From Galeruca laticollis (lineage: Eukaryota; Arthropoda; Insecta; Coleoptera; Chrysomelidae): a stretch of 64,000 nucleotides of DNA. Where the stretch lies: contig OY998178.1 of the NCBI GenBank assembly GCA_963921935.1, positions 50,274,951 through 50,338,950 of the forward strand, written 5' to 3'. The translations under genes were made by a program, and so were the position numbers. The notes under the pieces are model-generated. The model did no database searches and was not told the DNA's origin. It saw only the letters and a list, made by a program, of their open reading frames with translations. Below, piece after piece: positions 20,771 through 32,615 of this stretch (its first letter is position 1; each line of letters begins with the position of its first letter).

Positions 20771-23259
20771 GGTGTCCCGGGACTAATGGGAAAAAAGTCA
20801 GGAGCGTATAATCTGAGCCAAAATAACGTTATTACTTCATATAAACTTTTTCTATGCAGGCCCTCGTTTTCGAGTTATAGGCCTCCAAAGTTTTAATTTT
20901 GAATTGGGTTTTGATTATTATTTTTTGTACTTGTTATTTGATCTTTATAAAATTTACGGCAAAGCTATAATGTACGTCTACGTTTATTTTGGAAAGTTAA
21001 ACAGATTTACAGTTGTGTCCTGAAGCCAGGGACGGACTACCCGCAATGGTTAGTGATCCAAAACTTTTGCAGGGATGGCACACCCTGTACGAAATTATCG
21101 AAATTGACTTCCACACACATTTCGCTAACGAAAAGGTACTCTTATTGGAATTCGATAAAATAAGCCGTTTGGCTTATGTTTTATTAATGCACTAACTACC
21201 AATTTACCTAACTAACTTATTAATACGATGTCCAAGATTTACCTACAGTACCACAAAAAAATAATTTGATGATAGCAGATGATAAAAACGTTAAGAACTT
21301 ATTTAATGGGAATTAAATAGGTACGGTAACAACGTAATTAGTTGCTTTTAATTAAAATTACGAACACAACATTATTAAACCATTGAGATAACCTCAAAAA
21401 ACGCAAGTTATAAAACATTTGACAAAAATTAATTCCTAAACAACAACAAAAAAAAAACGTTATTCGAATAAATGTTCAATATGAGCTCCTCCCACTTCCA
21501 CGCACATTCTAAGTCTACGAAGGTTGTTTCTTTGCACTTAAAAGAGCAATCCCATATTACTTCTAATAACATTGCAGTGTAACATAATTCTGTCTATTAA
21601 ATATTGCCTTATTTACACAGGTGTTGCGTATACCTTACTTTTGAGATAACCCCAGAGAAAGAAATGCATAGGATTAACGTCTCCTGATCGCGGTGGCCAT
21701 TGAAAAGGGCCTCCACGACCAATCCATTTATTAGGAAGCCTGGTGTGTGAATGCTGTCGTACATCTAAACTGAAATGAGGAGTGGCCCCATCATGCAAGA
21801 ACCATAAATTCCTACGAGTTTGTAGAGGCACATCATCAAACAGGTTCCATAACCCATTTTGCAAAAACTCCAAATATCTCTGACCGGTCAAAGTACCGTC
21901 AATAAAGTATGGCCCTATCAAATGATTGCCAACTATTTCTGCCCAAACATTAACCATGAATCTATGCGGGTTCCTAGTTTGGATAATGCCATGTGGATTC
22001 ACATCATCCCATAAATGCATATTATGAGAAATAATGACTCCATCTCTGGTGAAACCAGATTCGTCCGTAAAGAGAACGTTACTAATAAATGTATTGTCTG
22101 CTTGTTATTGTCGCAGAAATCACTGGCTATACTCAAGTCGTGCAGGATAGTCAGCCACTGTCATACTGTGTATTTTTTTCATGTGAAAAACTGTTCTTTT
22201 AGGACGCGATGAACAACTGATTTCGAGACGTTATGTTCTCTTGATAATTTTCGTAAACTCGTTGATGGTTCATTATCAACTGTATTTAACAAGTCTTGTT
22301 CAACTGTCACTGTATGTACGCTTTGTACTGGACCTTCTCCAATTTTTTGGCAAAAAACTTCCTGAAATTTAAAATTTAGTTTTGTATACATAGAAAATTA
22401 CATTTTCTTATTCATACCTGTTTCTCGTAAGCTGAGATCAATACGCTCAAACATTCGTCTGTCTGGCGATGCTCTGTTTGCAAAATGCTCTGCATAAAGC
22501 CTTCTGGCCTCTAAACAGTTTCGAGAAGCCAGTCCATATATTAAATGCATATCAGCGCACTCAATAAAAGTGAATTCTGCCATTGTAACTGTTAAATTAA
22601 GGACTTATCAATTATTGACAAGTACTGACTACGAACTATTCTACACAATGTTTGACAACTAATCCTATGGTTACTTGCTAAACGGTAAAAACACTTTTAA
22701 AAAGTTTTTACCAACTTTCGCATTAATAAGTCGTTAATGTTTTTTATCTTCTGCTATCGTTAAATTATTTTGTTGTAGTAAAGGTGTAAATCTTGGACAT
22801 CATATTAATAAGTTAGTTAGGTGAATTGGTACGTAGTGCATTAATAAAACTGTAAATATTAGCCAAATGGCTTATTTTATCGAATTCCAACAAAAGTACC
22901 TTTTCGTTAGCTTAATGTGTGGGGAAGTCAATTTTGATGATTTCATACAGAGTGTTCCTACCCTGCAAAATTTTTGGATTACTAACCATTGCGGGTAGTC
23001 CGTCCCTGGCTTCAAGGGACTACTGTAAATCTATTCACCTCTCCAAAATAAACATACACGTACATTATAGCTTTGCCGTAAATTTTATGAAGATCAAATA
23101 ACTAGTACAAAAAATAAAAATTAAAACCAATTTCAAAATTAAAACTTTGGAGGCCTATAACTCGAAAACGAGGGCCTGCATAGAAAAAGTTTATATGAAG
23201 TACTAACATTATTTTGGCTCAGATTATACGCTCCTGACTTTTTTCCCATCCGGGACACC

Positions 23260-23262
<3 letters not shown>
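20768..23262. mobile_element. 2.5-kb Tc1/mariner-like element with ~530-bp TIRs
   Basis: The left end CAGGGTGTCCCGGGACTAA and the right end are inverted repeats extending to about 21295 and from 22735, with scattered mismatches. Flanking TA suits TA-targeted insertion, although the site lies in (TA)n DNA so the duplication itself is not diagnostic. The element carries one transposase gene on the minus strand. TIRs of this length are unusually long for the superfamily. Confidence 0.85.
21461..22583 (-). pseudogene. DDE transposase of the 2.5-kb element, broken
   Basis: The N-terminus MAEFTFIECADMHLIYGLAS plus RRLYAEHFANR and FERIDLSLRETG matches the DUF4817-type HTH that precedes insect DDE transposases. 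An intron of about 58 bp seems to follow ETG (GTATGA to TTTCAG). Next come an HTH (SLRKLSREHNVSKSVVHRVL) and the DDE domain: VLFTDESGFTRDG (first Asp), WFLHDGATPHFS (second Asp), WPPRSGDVNPMHFFLWGYLK (third Asp). The C-terminus VGGAHIEHLFE ends at 21461. Two stops near 22110-22130 and several frameshifts disable it. Confidence 0.85.

Positions 23263-23317
<55 letters not shown>
23263..23317. repeat. (TA)n microsatellite, right flank
   Basis: TA run directly beyond the element's right end, mirroring 20714-20767. Confidence 0.95.
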
Positions 23318-23323
<6 letters not shown>

Positions 23324-23797
23324 TATAACGGAATATGTAAGCACGATAGAGGGCGTATTTTTGTACGGATCGAAACCAAACTCGCTACAAAAATCGTTTA
23401 CCCCAAAATCTTGGACGAGTTCGTTAATGAGCCAAATCGGCCTATTAAAAAAAAATGGCGGCCTGTCAAAGTTGAAAAAAAATCGTATTTCCTTTGTTTT
23501 TCATTTGACGCAAAAAAGTTAATGAGCTTTTGTATAGACCTTAACACGTTCTACAACTTTTGTATTTAACATTTTTCTCTAAATCGTACATTAAAACATT
23601 TATTTAAGAAAATTCACAAATTTACCCGAATTTTTTTTTATTTTTTTGTTTTTGATTTGATGCCAGAATGTTACTTTGGCTTTTTGTACAACTCTAAACA
23701 TTATATCACTTTTGTATCTAATTTTTTATTTTGGGTTTTATGCAAACATGTTACTGAAATACGCCTGTCTAATTGGTCCTGTGCCATTGGGATTTTT

Positions 23798-24377
23798 TTT
23801 TCATTTAAAGAGAAATTATTCCATATCGCTACCAATACATACTATAAAAATTTCTCTACCTATTTCAAATATAATATGTGATTTAAGCAATGGAAATATG
23901 TATACCATGGAAAATTATTACATTTTCAATCCGAAAATGAATTAGATGTTTTTAAAAAAGTTCATTTGTCCTTGTCTTATATGTATGTTTCCTGATAATT
24001 GTTTTTAAGAAACCAAAATGGATGTATTAATGTTGCTGGTGAGTTTTTTATTTTTAAGCTTTGTAATATAAGAAAAATGGGATATTTAACTAATGTTAGT
24101 TGTAAACTCTCAATTTTATATTTTCAACCTAGATTAACTAATGTTAATATCATTTTTAAATAAAAATAAGAAAAGTTTTTATTATTGTAAGGTATTATTG
24201 CAGATTATCATAATATAACGAATTCAGTGATAGAACAGTATTATATGTATTGTACCAATAGCCCTGATAATGAACCTAAATAAAGGATTCGAAACGTTGG
24301 AAAAAGAAAAAAAGAAAAACTTTTCAAGTTTTATTTTATATAAAAGAAGTTGGCGAAGAACCATTAATATATAAATT
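23798..24377 (+). repeat. Right arm of the ~575-bp inverted repeat
   Basis: Reverse complement of 19945-20520 with scattered substitutions. Contains the second hammerhead-like motif at 24260-24300. Confidence 0.8.
24260..24300 (+). ncRNA. Hammerhead-like motif, core mutated
   Basis: Same layout as the motif at 20020-20060, but the core reads CTGATAA (24264-24270) instead of CTGATGA. GAAAC (24291-24295) and the stem II pairing are kept. The G-to-A change hits an invariant core base, so this copy is expected to be inactive. Confidence 0.55.
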
Positions 24378-25115
24378 GAAAAGTTTCATACTGCCAATTA
24401 ACCAATAAATATAAAGAGTAAAATTTTATTTGATATAACAGTTCAAATATAATATGTCTACATTTTTTTTTAATTGTCACTGTACCAAATCTCTTAAAAA
24501 AGTATATACACCTATAACCTTTATTAGTAACGTTTTCAAATGTCCTTAAATTATAAGTCTACATATTCCCTTCAAAGAGCTGTATTAGGTATATTTATGA
24601 AATTTTAAGAGGTACCTTTCTGTTAAAATAGAAACGTATGTTGACAGTTAATTTTTAGAGTTTTAATATGCAAAGTAAACTAATATAAGTTGACTTGCCG
24701 GATTGGGTAGATGATATAGTGCCAACTTAAAGCTGACGGCTTTTCGTTTGAATAGAATACGAGGATATCGTCAAACTCCAGTCAACATTTTAATTTAAAA
24801 TGCTTAGTTGACGCTATATTCATTTAATATTAGAATTATAACTAATAACCGTTAAAATATATTTAATAATATTATAATTACTTAATATATTTTATATAAT
24901 TCGCGTATAAAAGAGACTTCATTATAACATTGTTGACAGTCTCTTTGAACACTTTTTTAGTAATTTCTAGTGTCATACAGTTGGTTATTGTATGTAATGT
25001 TTATTTTTATTCGACATTTGATTTTAAACTTGAAACTAATTATAAAATGGTCTAGCCTTGTTCTAGCTAGCAAATTATTATATTAAATGATCTGATGTTA
25101 AATTTGAATAAACTA
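24378..25115. other. AT-rich spacer before the mariner
   Basis: Nothing recognised. Ends at the TA target duplication of the mariner element (25114-25115). Confidence 0.5.
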
Positions 25116-26409
25116 TGAGGGCGGTTTGATATTGAATATTGAAGCTACCTAGAGCTAGATGGCAGCACAAACGCAAAAACTTTTTCTGTCTTAGAAATTA
25201 CGATCTGTCAAAGTCAGCTGTTACAATTTTAGCCAAATTAATCGATTAGTTCATTTGTTGTAGTCGTTTGAAGTAAGCAACTTTTGTGTTTCTTGGAAAA
25301 TGGAAAAAAGTGAGTTTCGTGTAGTGATTAAACACTATTATGTGAAACGAAAAACGGCGAAAGAGACAAAAGAAAAGCTTGATAAACATTACGGCGAATC
25401 TGCTCCGTCAGATTATATGGTAAACTATTGGATTGCTGAATTTAAACGGGGCCGAACAAGCACTGCAACAATACCATAAACAGGAAGGCCAAAAGAGGTG
25501 GTTACTGAAGAAAATATCAAGAAAATCCTCGATATCGTTATGAATGATCGCCGGGTCAAAATACGTGAGATTGCTGAAATGGTAAACAAATAATATGAAC
25601 GTGTGTTCAACATTTTGCATGAACATTTGCATATGAAAAAGCTATCGGCAAGATGGGTGCCGCGTTTGCTCAATGTTGAACAAAAACGAGTTCGACAGAT
25701 CACTTCACAGCGGTGTTTGGACATTATAAAGCATAATCCTGCTGATTTTTGGCGTAGGTTAATAACTGTTGATGAAACATGGGTCCACCACTACACACCT
25801 GAAACCAAAAATCAATCGAAGCAATGGGTGGAAGCTGGTGGAAGTGCTCCGAAGAAGGCGAAGACAGCGAAATCGGCTGGCAAGGTTATGGCCACTGTAT
25901 TTTGGGATGCACACGGAATATTGCTCATCGATTATCTTGAAAATGGATCCACAATCACAGAAGAGTATTATCGTGCATTATTGGATCAATTGGTTGATGC
26001 AATCAAGGAAAAACGACCACATTTAAACGAGAAAAAAGTGCTCTTCCTTCAAGACAACGCACCGGTTCACACAGCATTAGATACGATGCTAAAACTACGA
26101 GAAATCCACTTTGAATTGGTTGATCATCCACCTTATAGTCCAGATTTAGCCCCTAGTGACTTTTCCTGTTTCCAAACTTGAAAAAATGGCTCGCAGGAAA
26201 AAGATTCATCTCAAACGAAGAAGTGATTACCGAAACTAATGCGTATTTTGAGGGGTTCCCAAAATCGTATTATTCAGATGGTATAAAAAAGTTGGAAAAT
26301 TGTCTTACTAAGTGTATTGAGCTAAAATGAGACTATGTTGAGAAATAAATGGTTTTCGAAAAAAATGTTTTTTTCCTACTTAGGTAGCTTCAATATCAAT
26401 CCGCACTCG
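25116..26409 (+). mobile_element. Mariner element, full length (1.29 kb)
   Basis: Flanked by TA (25114-25115 and 26410-26411), with TIRs of about 30 bp sharing GATATTGAAGCTACCTA; the left TIR holds a small ATTGA duplication. Length, TIR size and the central single-ORF layout are those of a classical mariner. Confidence 0.95.
25300..26348 (+). pseudogene. Mariner transposase, broken
   Basis: Starts MEKSEFRVVIKHYYVKRKTA, followed by the paired HTH domain (GESAPSDYMVNYW, AEFKRGRTST). The DD34D catalytic core is complete: LITVDETWVHHYTPE, LFLQDNAPVH and PPYSPDLAPSDF. Disabled by stops at 25477-25479 (codon 60) and 25591-25593 (codon 98), a frameshift near 26165 after APSDF, and a late TGA at 26328-26330. 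The usual ending VEK lies just beyond that. Length otherwise matches the family (~345 residues). Confidence 0.95.
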
Positions 26410-26860
26410 TATATATTAAAAATTTTAACAGTACGCTAACGTTTATTCATGAATGACCTGTCAACTGTTTATTTTTATATTGTATAGGATCAATAAATAT
26501 GTATATATAACGTTAGGTTTTTGTAATAAATTACCAGATATCTATGTGAAGATTTATTATAGAAATAATTCTGTTCATGATATAATAATATCATATATAA
26601 TATCATGATATAATATAATAATAATATAAATAGATCGGAAGAAGCTCTTTTTTAAACAAATAATCATCCTTTGTTTGCTTAAATTGTTTGCAATTTACAC
26701 AACTATTCGGTCATAATATGTGCTGAATAAAATTATCTGTGATCTCAGCAATCAGGAATCTACAGAATTGCCACTTAAATTCAAACCACTCCTCACAGGT
26801 TGAAAAATAGGGATTATATGTAATCCTATTATATTTAAAAAATTGAATAAATGCGAATTA
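26410..26860. other. AT-rich spacer
   Basis: Contains short AT palindromes near 26580-26625; no gene recognised. Confidence 0.5.
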
Positions 26861-26864
26861 TGAA

Positions 26865-27003
26865 AAATATTGTGTGAAATTTGTGTCACAGTGACTTTCT
26901 GTAGTACTCGTGATTTGCGCAACTCACCGCTTTGCGGTTGGTTGCGCAAAGTTCACTGGTACTACAAAACGAGTTATTGTGATACTTGTTTCACAAATAA
27001 CTA
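26865..27003. repeat. ~140-bp imperfect palindrome (foldback)
   Basis: The two halves pair around TTT at about 26931, with matched blocks CTCACCGC/GCGGTTGG, TTTGCGCAA, TGTAGTAC, GTGTCACA and TTCACA, and a few loops. The single-stranded form would be a long hairpin. This could be a miniature foldback element. Confidence 0.75.
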
Positions 27004-27602
27004 TATCGACAGCCTGACGATAATATTTAATCCGCAATTATGGAGCCCAATCCAATTTTTTAAGATACTTAGCGTTAATGTGTAGAACAAAATACACTGC
27101 TTCAAACAATATTAACCTATTTGTGTTTAAAAACATCTTAACCATAACACCAGACAATTAACACTACCTTATATCTCGTTTTATCAAGGAGAATTAGGAA
27201 TATAAATTTCAAATAACTCATTATTTTTCACATCATTGACTGAACTATAACTAATCTTTTCGAGACTGCGTTTTTCATACGAGCGCAAGTGTTCACTTTT
27301 TAGTTGGTAATCTGACATCAAGAATGTAGAGTGTGAAGAATTTGGGCAAGTATAGCAATTATATTTTTAGATAAAAATTAAATATCTACAATGTGGCGTC
27401 CTTGACAAATATCGAGTTCGGTCCAAAATATTATGTGTTGCAACGACGAAAATTTAAATAATGGTGATGTAAGTGAGAACGGGATCCGACGATATTTAAA
27501 ACTGGAGGTACAGGAAATATGTTTTAATGTGTATTGTGACGTACTCTTTCTTTCTCCAAAATATAACGGACGTCACTATAACACCCGCGGCTTTAATATC
27601 TA

Positions 27603-27622
27603 CCAGATTTTCTCGGGCGCCA
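27603..27622 (-). promoter_or_regulatory. Candidate retroelement primer-binding site
   Basis: The minus strand reads TGGCGCCCGAGAAAATCTGG, which has the TGGCGCC start usual for LTR-retrotransposon primer sites. If real, an LTR would lie at higher coordinates (from about 27628) and an internal region to the left. No gag or pol was found beside it. Confidence 0.35.
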
Positions 27623-27627
27623 GATTT

Positions 27628-28800
27628 TTGGGATGGTTTACTCCACGGAACTCTCGAAAATGTAGCGTCAAGAGTTACCAGGGTAGCAACAGATGGTGGT
27701 TAAGTAATTCCAGGGGTCTGTTGTTCTTGACCTCTATGCCGTGCGAAGTGGGAAACAGGCTTTAATTGTTTACCACTATCGGAAAAATGAAAATACCGGT
27801 TCTTGATAAAATTATAAACTTTATTTCGACCTCGAAATAATTTGGAAAGGAGAAATAAAACGAACCAAGGGGCTATATATTTAAAATAACTAATTGTTGA
27901 ATAAAATCATTCGGAATCTACACTATTTAGTTAGGTTATTACTCAGACCCAAAGCAATATACCAAACAATAAATATTTTGCAATCACAAAAGCTGACGTG
28001 CAAAGCTTTACTAGTTTATGCGGTTGCAGGTGAAAATCAATGGGAATTAACTAGCAGTATGAAGAAAATTACACAGAGAAAGCGTTATTAAGACACTAGC
28101 GATATTTTACGGGCGCGTTTCTTAGTGTTTGTGTGCGACTTTAAATAAGACAGCGGTAACTAATAAATCACCCTCGGTTACCGATACTTTACTTAATGAG
28201 TACTCGAGAAAACGGAATTTGTATCAATCAGCCTGGAAACCTCCCGAATTTTGTACCTGCTATGGCAGAGTACGGGTACGGGATTATTCCAGGTTATCAC
28301 GGTTGACGTACACTAATTTTTGTACGGATGTTACCCCACCCGTTGGTGCTAAGTCAATCACTTAAAGAACAGTTGGCGATCCTGCTATGGCAGCGAACGC
28401 TCGCGAGATTATTTCATTTCACGCCTTGGAAAACCCTCGAAGGGTGCACCTGCTATGGCAGCGTACACGAACGAGGCTCCTCCAAGTTGCCAATTATCGA
28501 ATAGTTTAGTTTTATAGTCACGCTACCAAGGCCTATGGTACTAGATTAAACGATTCCCGGAATGGCTATGGCAGCGATGATGCTTGGAAATTTCCGAACT
28601 ATATTTTTTTCCCTAATTTCGGTCGAAATTTTGGAGTCGGCGGAAGACAGCGGAAACGGCGGAAAGCACGGCAGATAGTAATAGAGCTATATCGTACCGT
28701 TTCCCGGTTTTATCCATTTTCGCTTACCTCGACCCCACTTAGCAGGTCCCCTACCTAACAATCTTAAGAACGGCGCGGTCTGATTTGCTCGAACGGTACA
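27628..28800. other. Unassigned GC-richer region with repeated CTGCTATGGCAG motif
   Basis: Four copies of (CC)TGCTATGGCAG(CG) lie near 28256, 28381, 28448 and 28564. The core CTGC-TATG-GCAG is an imperfect palindrome. The region is GC-richer than its surroundings. It may be an LTR, given the candidate primer site at 27603, but no matching second LTR is in the window. Apparent ORFs here lack family motifs. Confidence 0.35.
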
Positions 28801-29009
28801 GTAAGCAATACATGTTCAATATACCGGATGTATCAAAAGCAATAGACATATTTTAAAATTATTACTAGTAAATAAATTTATTGTTTGTCATGAAAGAGGG
28901 GTGTATAACTTAATAATAACATAACTCAATAATAATACTAATAAAATGGTAAACTAAAGTATGTACAGTGGGATGTCGGGAACAAAAAATAGCAACATCG
29001 TTACAGTAT

Positions 29010-29356
29010 AAGAATCTACGGAAAAGTTTGGTTTCGATGAAGAAACAGACTTAATGCAAGCAGTATCTGATTTAACAGAAGTTCCCCTGTCAGGTATACG
29101 TAAAATAGCCACGAATGGGACTTATGAGCGCAAGAAGCGATGTGATGAGGGATTGGTGAAACCTTTAGATGTGTCTGTAATTAAATTATTAAAAACCACC
29201 ATATATGACTGTTACAAAAGTAATGAATTACCTACCAATGAAATAATAAGAAACGCATTGACAAATGCCGGCCGTAGCGTCAGACTGTCATGGAAAGCAG
29301 AACAGAAGAATAGTGGATATGCTGTTTCCATAGTTGGAACAAGTAACTATGTATAG
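29010..29356 (+). pseudogene. Transposase N-terminal HTH fragment, copy 2
   Basis: Frame from about 29054: AVSDLTEVPLSGIRKI (HTH), a charged linker with RKKRCDEGL, then VIKLLKTTIYDCYKSNELPT and EIIRNALTNAG. It is the same domain order as the fragment at 9240-9520 but a different copy. The catalytic domain is absent. The poly-G run at 29387-29396 lies just downstream. Confidence 0.6.
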
Positions 29357-29477
29357 ACACAAGAGCATAGCCAGAATTTATAATAGGGGGGGGGGGGCAA
29401 ACCATGGTCCATGGTCGTCCAAAATGTAAAATTTTGGGATAAAAAGAAAAGGCAAATGGAAACAAAACTTTGAGATT

Positions 29478-30850
29478 TCAATTGTACTGAAATTTAACTA
29501 TCAACATTTTTCTTGGGTTTAAACTAAATTTATCCAAAACTTTCTTAACTATGCAGTCCTGATTTTCCTTCCAAAATTTCCGATGCACACTCATCCAACA
29601 CAACCCAGTGTGTCTGTCATCACCCATTGTACTCCTAAGCCAGGTTTTTACCTTTCGTAGGATACTGAACGATCTTTCCGCGGTAGCAGTAGTGGATGGG
29701 ACAGCACTCAATATTAGCAGTGCGTGCCTTGTTGCAGGGAAAAAAATTAGCTTCCTCCAAAAGTGCACCCACTTCAATGTCTCATAAATTGTCGTCTGCT
29801 AAATTCTTTTTTTCCACATATTGTACCACAAATTTAATTCTGCAGAGACATAACTCAACCTATGAAATTCCATGAACAATTCTGCATCATTTTTGAAATC
29901 TTTTGAAGCCATTTTGAACATGCTTGAAGGATGAAGATAATATAAAGCAAAAGCAGGTATATTTTTGTTGGAGAATCTAGCATCCAAAGACGAAATTAAA
30001 GAATTAAGATAGGGGATGATTATTGACCGCTTCCAGTATTCAACTGCAGACTCAGATGGTGGATTACTTATGTGTACTTGTTTCTGAGTGACTCGCGGTA
30101 GTGACAACTCAACCCCTACTTTCTCCGCGATAGCAAGTGATTTTTTAAATAAATCACAAGAAACATTTTCGACGTCTTGTCGATCTTCTTTGATAACAAC
30201 TAGAATAACATCAATATGTTTCTTCACCATAGCCAAATCCATACTTTTACCTTGTAAAACGTTTACAACCGGTTACAAAATTGCAAAGTGTCTTGCAATT
30301 ATGTTTAAGCCTAAGATGAATATTGGTTTAGTAACTGCACAGTGCAATTGGTAGGCACATTTTCTTTTTGCATAATTTCCTTCGACAGATAGATGTTCTA
30401 GTGCTTTAACAATGTCAGTGAGGCTTTCTAAAAAAATTTTTATGCTCTTATATTTTTCCGACCATCTGATCTCACAGAGCCTTGAAAGATTTGGAACCGA
30501 TTTCCTACGGCCTGGCGATTCACGAAAGAAGGTTATTGTGTCTTTAGCCGTTGCAATTGTGTTTCTTATTTCTGGTAGCTTGCTAGTATCATTGACTACA
30601 AAATTTAGTCTGTGGCTAGAGAAATGGAAAAATAAAGATTAAGCGAACTTTTTTTTAAGAATGGCTTCTACACCACCTTCTTTGCCGGCCATCGTGGAAC
30701 ACCCGTCAAATCCGAATCCCACACAATTATCGGCGGAAAAATTATTATCTTCTAAAAAACTTTGAATTGCGCTGGCGATTGTAGAAGCATCTTGACATGT
30801 TAACTCAATGTAGCCAACTTCACAATATGAGGGTCTTCTCGATTATCTAG
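29478..30850 (-). pseudogene. hAT-type transposase remnant
   Basis: Minus-strand pieces in order: VGFGFDGCSTMAGKEGGV and FSSHRLNFVVND (the RNase H-like core of hAT/ZMYM-like proteins), FFRESPGRRKSVPNLS and LCEIRWSEKYKSI, a helical insertion from VKKHIDVILVVI to LNLWYNMWKK, and the C-terminal dimerisation block PSTTATAERSFSILRKVKTW with LRSTMG. At least three stops occur: near 30642, near 30280 and between 29799 and 29777. The N-terminal zinc finger is missing because gypsy sequence abuts at about 30850. Confidence 0.85.
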
Positions 30851-32150
30851 CAGGGGTCTTTCTGCTATGCGGGCAAGCACTTCTTATGTGACCAATTTTA
30901 CCGCTACTCCAACAACTCACTTATTTGAAGAATTCCTCCACCACTTCTTTAAGTTCACTATGGTTACCAGTCGTTGGTGATACTAAATCATGCTGGTTAT
31001 TGCCCGTACACGAGCAGGGTTTAGTGTAGCTCCTGTCGCCGCTTCAAATTCCAATGCAATCGACAGTGTATCCACCAGGGTCTTCGGACTCGCCAGCAGA
31101 ACCGCTCGTTATATCTCTGCATTTCGAAGACCGTCGACGAAAGCTTGGACTGCCAGATTTTCTAATAGTCTTCTGTTGCAGATGGATAGGCACATCTTAC
31201 TATCCTAGCGATATCCATCTCGAATTCTTGTATCGACTCTCCGACTTTCTGCTTCCGGGTCTTAAGTTGGGATTTGTAGACCGGCTCCAGATGGGCATGA
31301 CCATAACGCATATCAAGTCGTCTTACTAAGGCCTCGAAGTCTTCTGCATCGCCCTTCTGAATAGACTAACATATCCAAATCCTCTCCTCGCAGTGACACG
31401 GTGAGTGATATGGCTTTTTATCGAAAATTACATCCGTTGGCCCCAGCCCTGGCATTGAATTTCTTCAAATAATTTGGCCAAGAGATTTTCCCATCAAAAG
31501 TTGGTGGATTGATGGTAGGTCTGAGGTCTGCTGAATTTCTGACGTCCCCTTCGTTATGGTGAGTTCTCGGTCCTTGTTGCCTTCTTAATTCAGCATTTAA
31601 CCCATTCATTTGCTGAGTTACGTCAGTGATATGCCGAGTCAATTCTTCCCTCATTCGATCAGCTGGATGGTGTCTGACGAGTAAGTTCTTGCATTCGATT
31701 CGTAACCTCCTCTTGAATCTGTTGAGTCAATTGTTCCATGAGCTCAGTCTTTTGGTTGGCTATTTGATCAGACAACTCATCACAACGGTTGGATAGTTGC
31801 TGACATAACTCGTTGTTCTGTTCACTAATTTGTTGTTGAATACTGGCTAACTCATCTCTCTGGGTCGATATTTGCTGGGAAAACTCGTCTCTCTGGGTCG
31901 ATATTTGCTGGGACAATTCGTCTCTCTGGGTCGATATTTGCTGGGATAACTCGTTGTTCTAATTACTAGTTTGTTGTTGAATACTGGCTAACTCCTCTCT
32001 ATGGGCCGATATTAGCGGGACAACTCGTCTCTCAGGCTCAATATTTGCTGGGATAACTCCTTGTTCTGGATCTTCGAATACCACTGACTTGCGGATGATA
32101 CCTTCTATAAAAAAATACTCCTGTAATCTTTTTAGCAGAACCATCTTGTT
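30851..32150 (-). pseudogene. Ty3/Gypsy gag remnant, element 1
   Basis: Downstream of the LTR and primer site on the minus strand. A coiled-coil N-part contains repeated ELSQQISTQRDE-type heptads (31660-31950). Then come the gag core INPPTFDGKISWPNYLKKF, AVQAFVDGLRNAEI and ALEFEAATGATLNPARVRAI (31000-31150), and a zinc knuckle CWSSGKIGHIRSACP near 30900 in which the second Cys is replaced by Ser. Multiple stops. Truncated at 30850 next to the hAT remnant; no pol. Confidence 0.8.
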
Positions 32151-32233
32151 ATCTTTGGTTTCCAGTTCTCGTTCTTCTTGCTCTCTTCCACAGTTGATTT
32201 TATTTATTTCCAGGCATCCTTGTTTCTTTTATA

Positions 32234-32250
32234 CCCCACAACTGACACCA
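32234..32250 (-). promoter_or_regulatory. Primer-binding site of gypsy element 1
   Basis: TGGTGTCAGTTGTGGGG lies two bases inside the LTR edge on the minus strand, exactly where the minus-strand DNA primer site is expected. The primer tRNA was not assigned. Confidence 0.65.
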
Positions 32251-32252
32251 AT

Positions 32253-32615
32253 TGTAACAGATTGTGGATTTCTTGGAATAGTTTATACAGAAACAAGGAA
32301 TACAATTTACAATTTCTTTACAATGTCTCGCTAAAACGTTCAACTTCACTCCCGTCACAGTCGTCAACTCCCCTCACAACTATCGCACCTCCTTATACAT
32401 ACATTTTGAATCTTCCAGAATGAGATTTCGAACCCACCAGAATCATCTTTCGAACAATCCAGAACATTCTATTGCTATTCAACCTAACTGACATAGTACA
32501 ACTCAAAAGGAAAAGAGGAATACCTAACCTAAAACTTGTTAACAGGGGAAGGAAGTATATCTAACTAACTTTACACTGTCATTACGATGTCACTGTCATT
32601 AACGGGTTCGTTACA
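32253..32615 (-). repeat. 5' LTR of gypsy element 1 (363 bp)
   Basis: On the minus strand the segment starts TGTAACGAACCCG and ends CTGTTACA, with the short inverted ends TGTAAC/GTTACA typical of LTRs. It is followed by the primer-binding site and gag. No second LTR in the window. Confidence 0.75.

Noticed and set aside
27433..27765. 110-codon plus-strand frame as a host gene
   Set aside because: No recognised domain, and it overlaps the candidate primer-binding site; evidence insufficient for a gene call.
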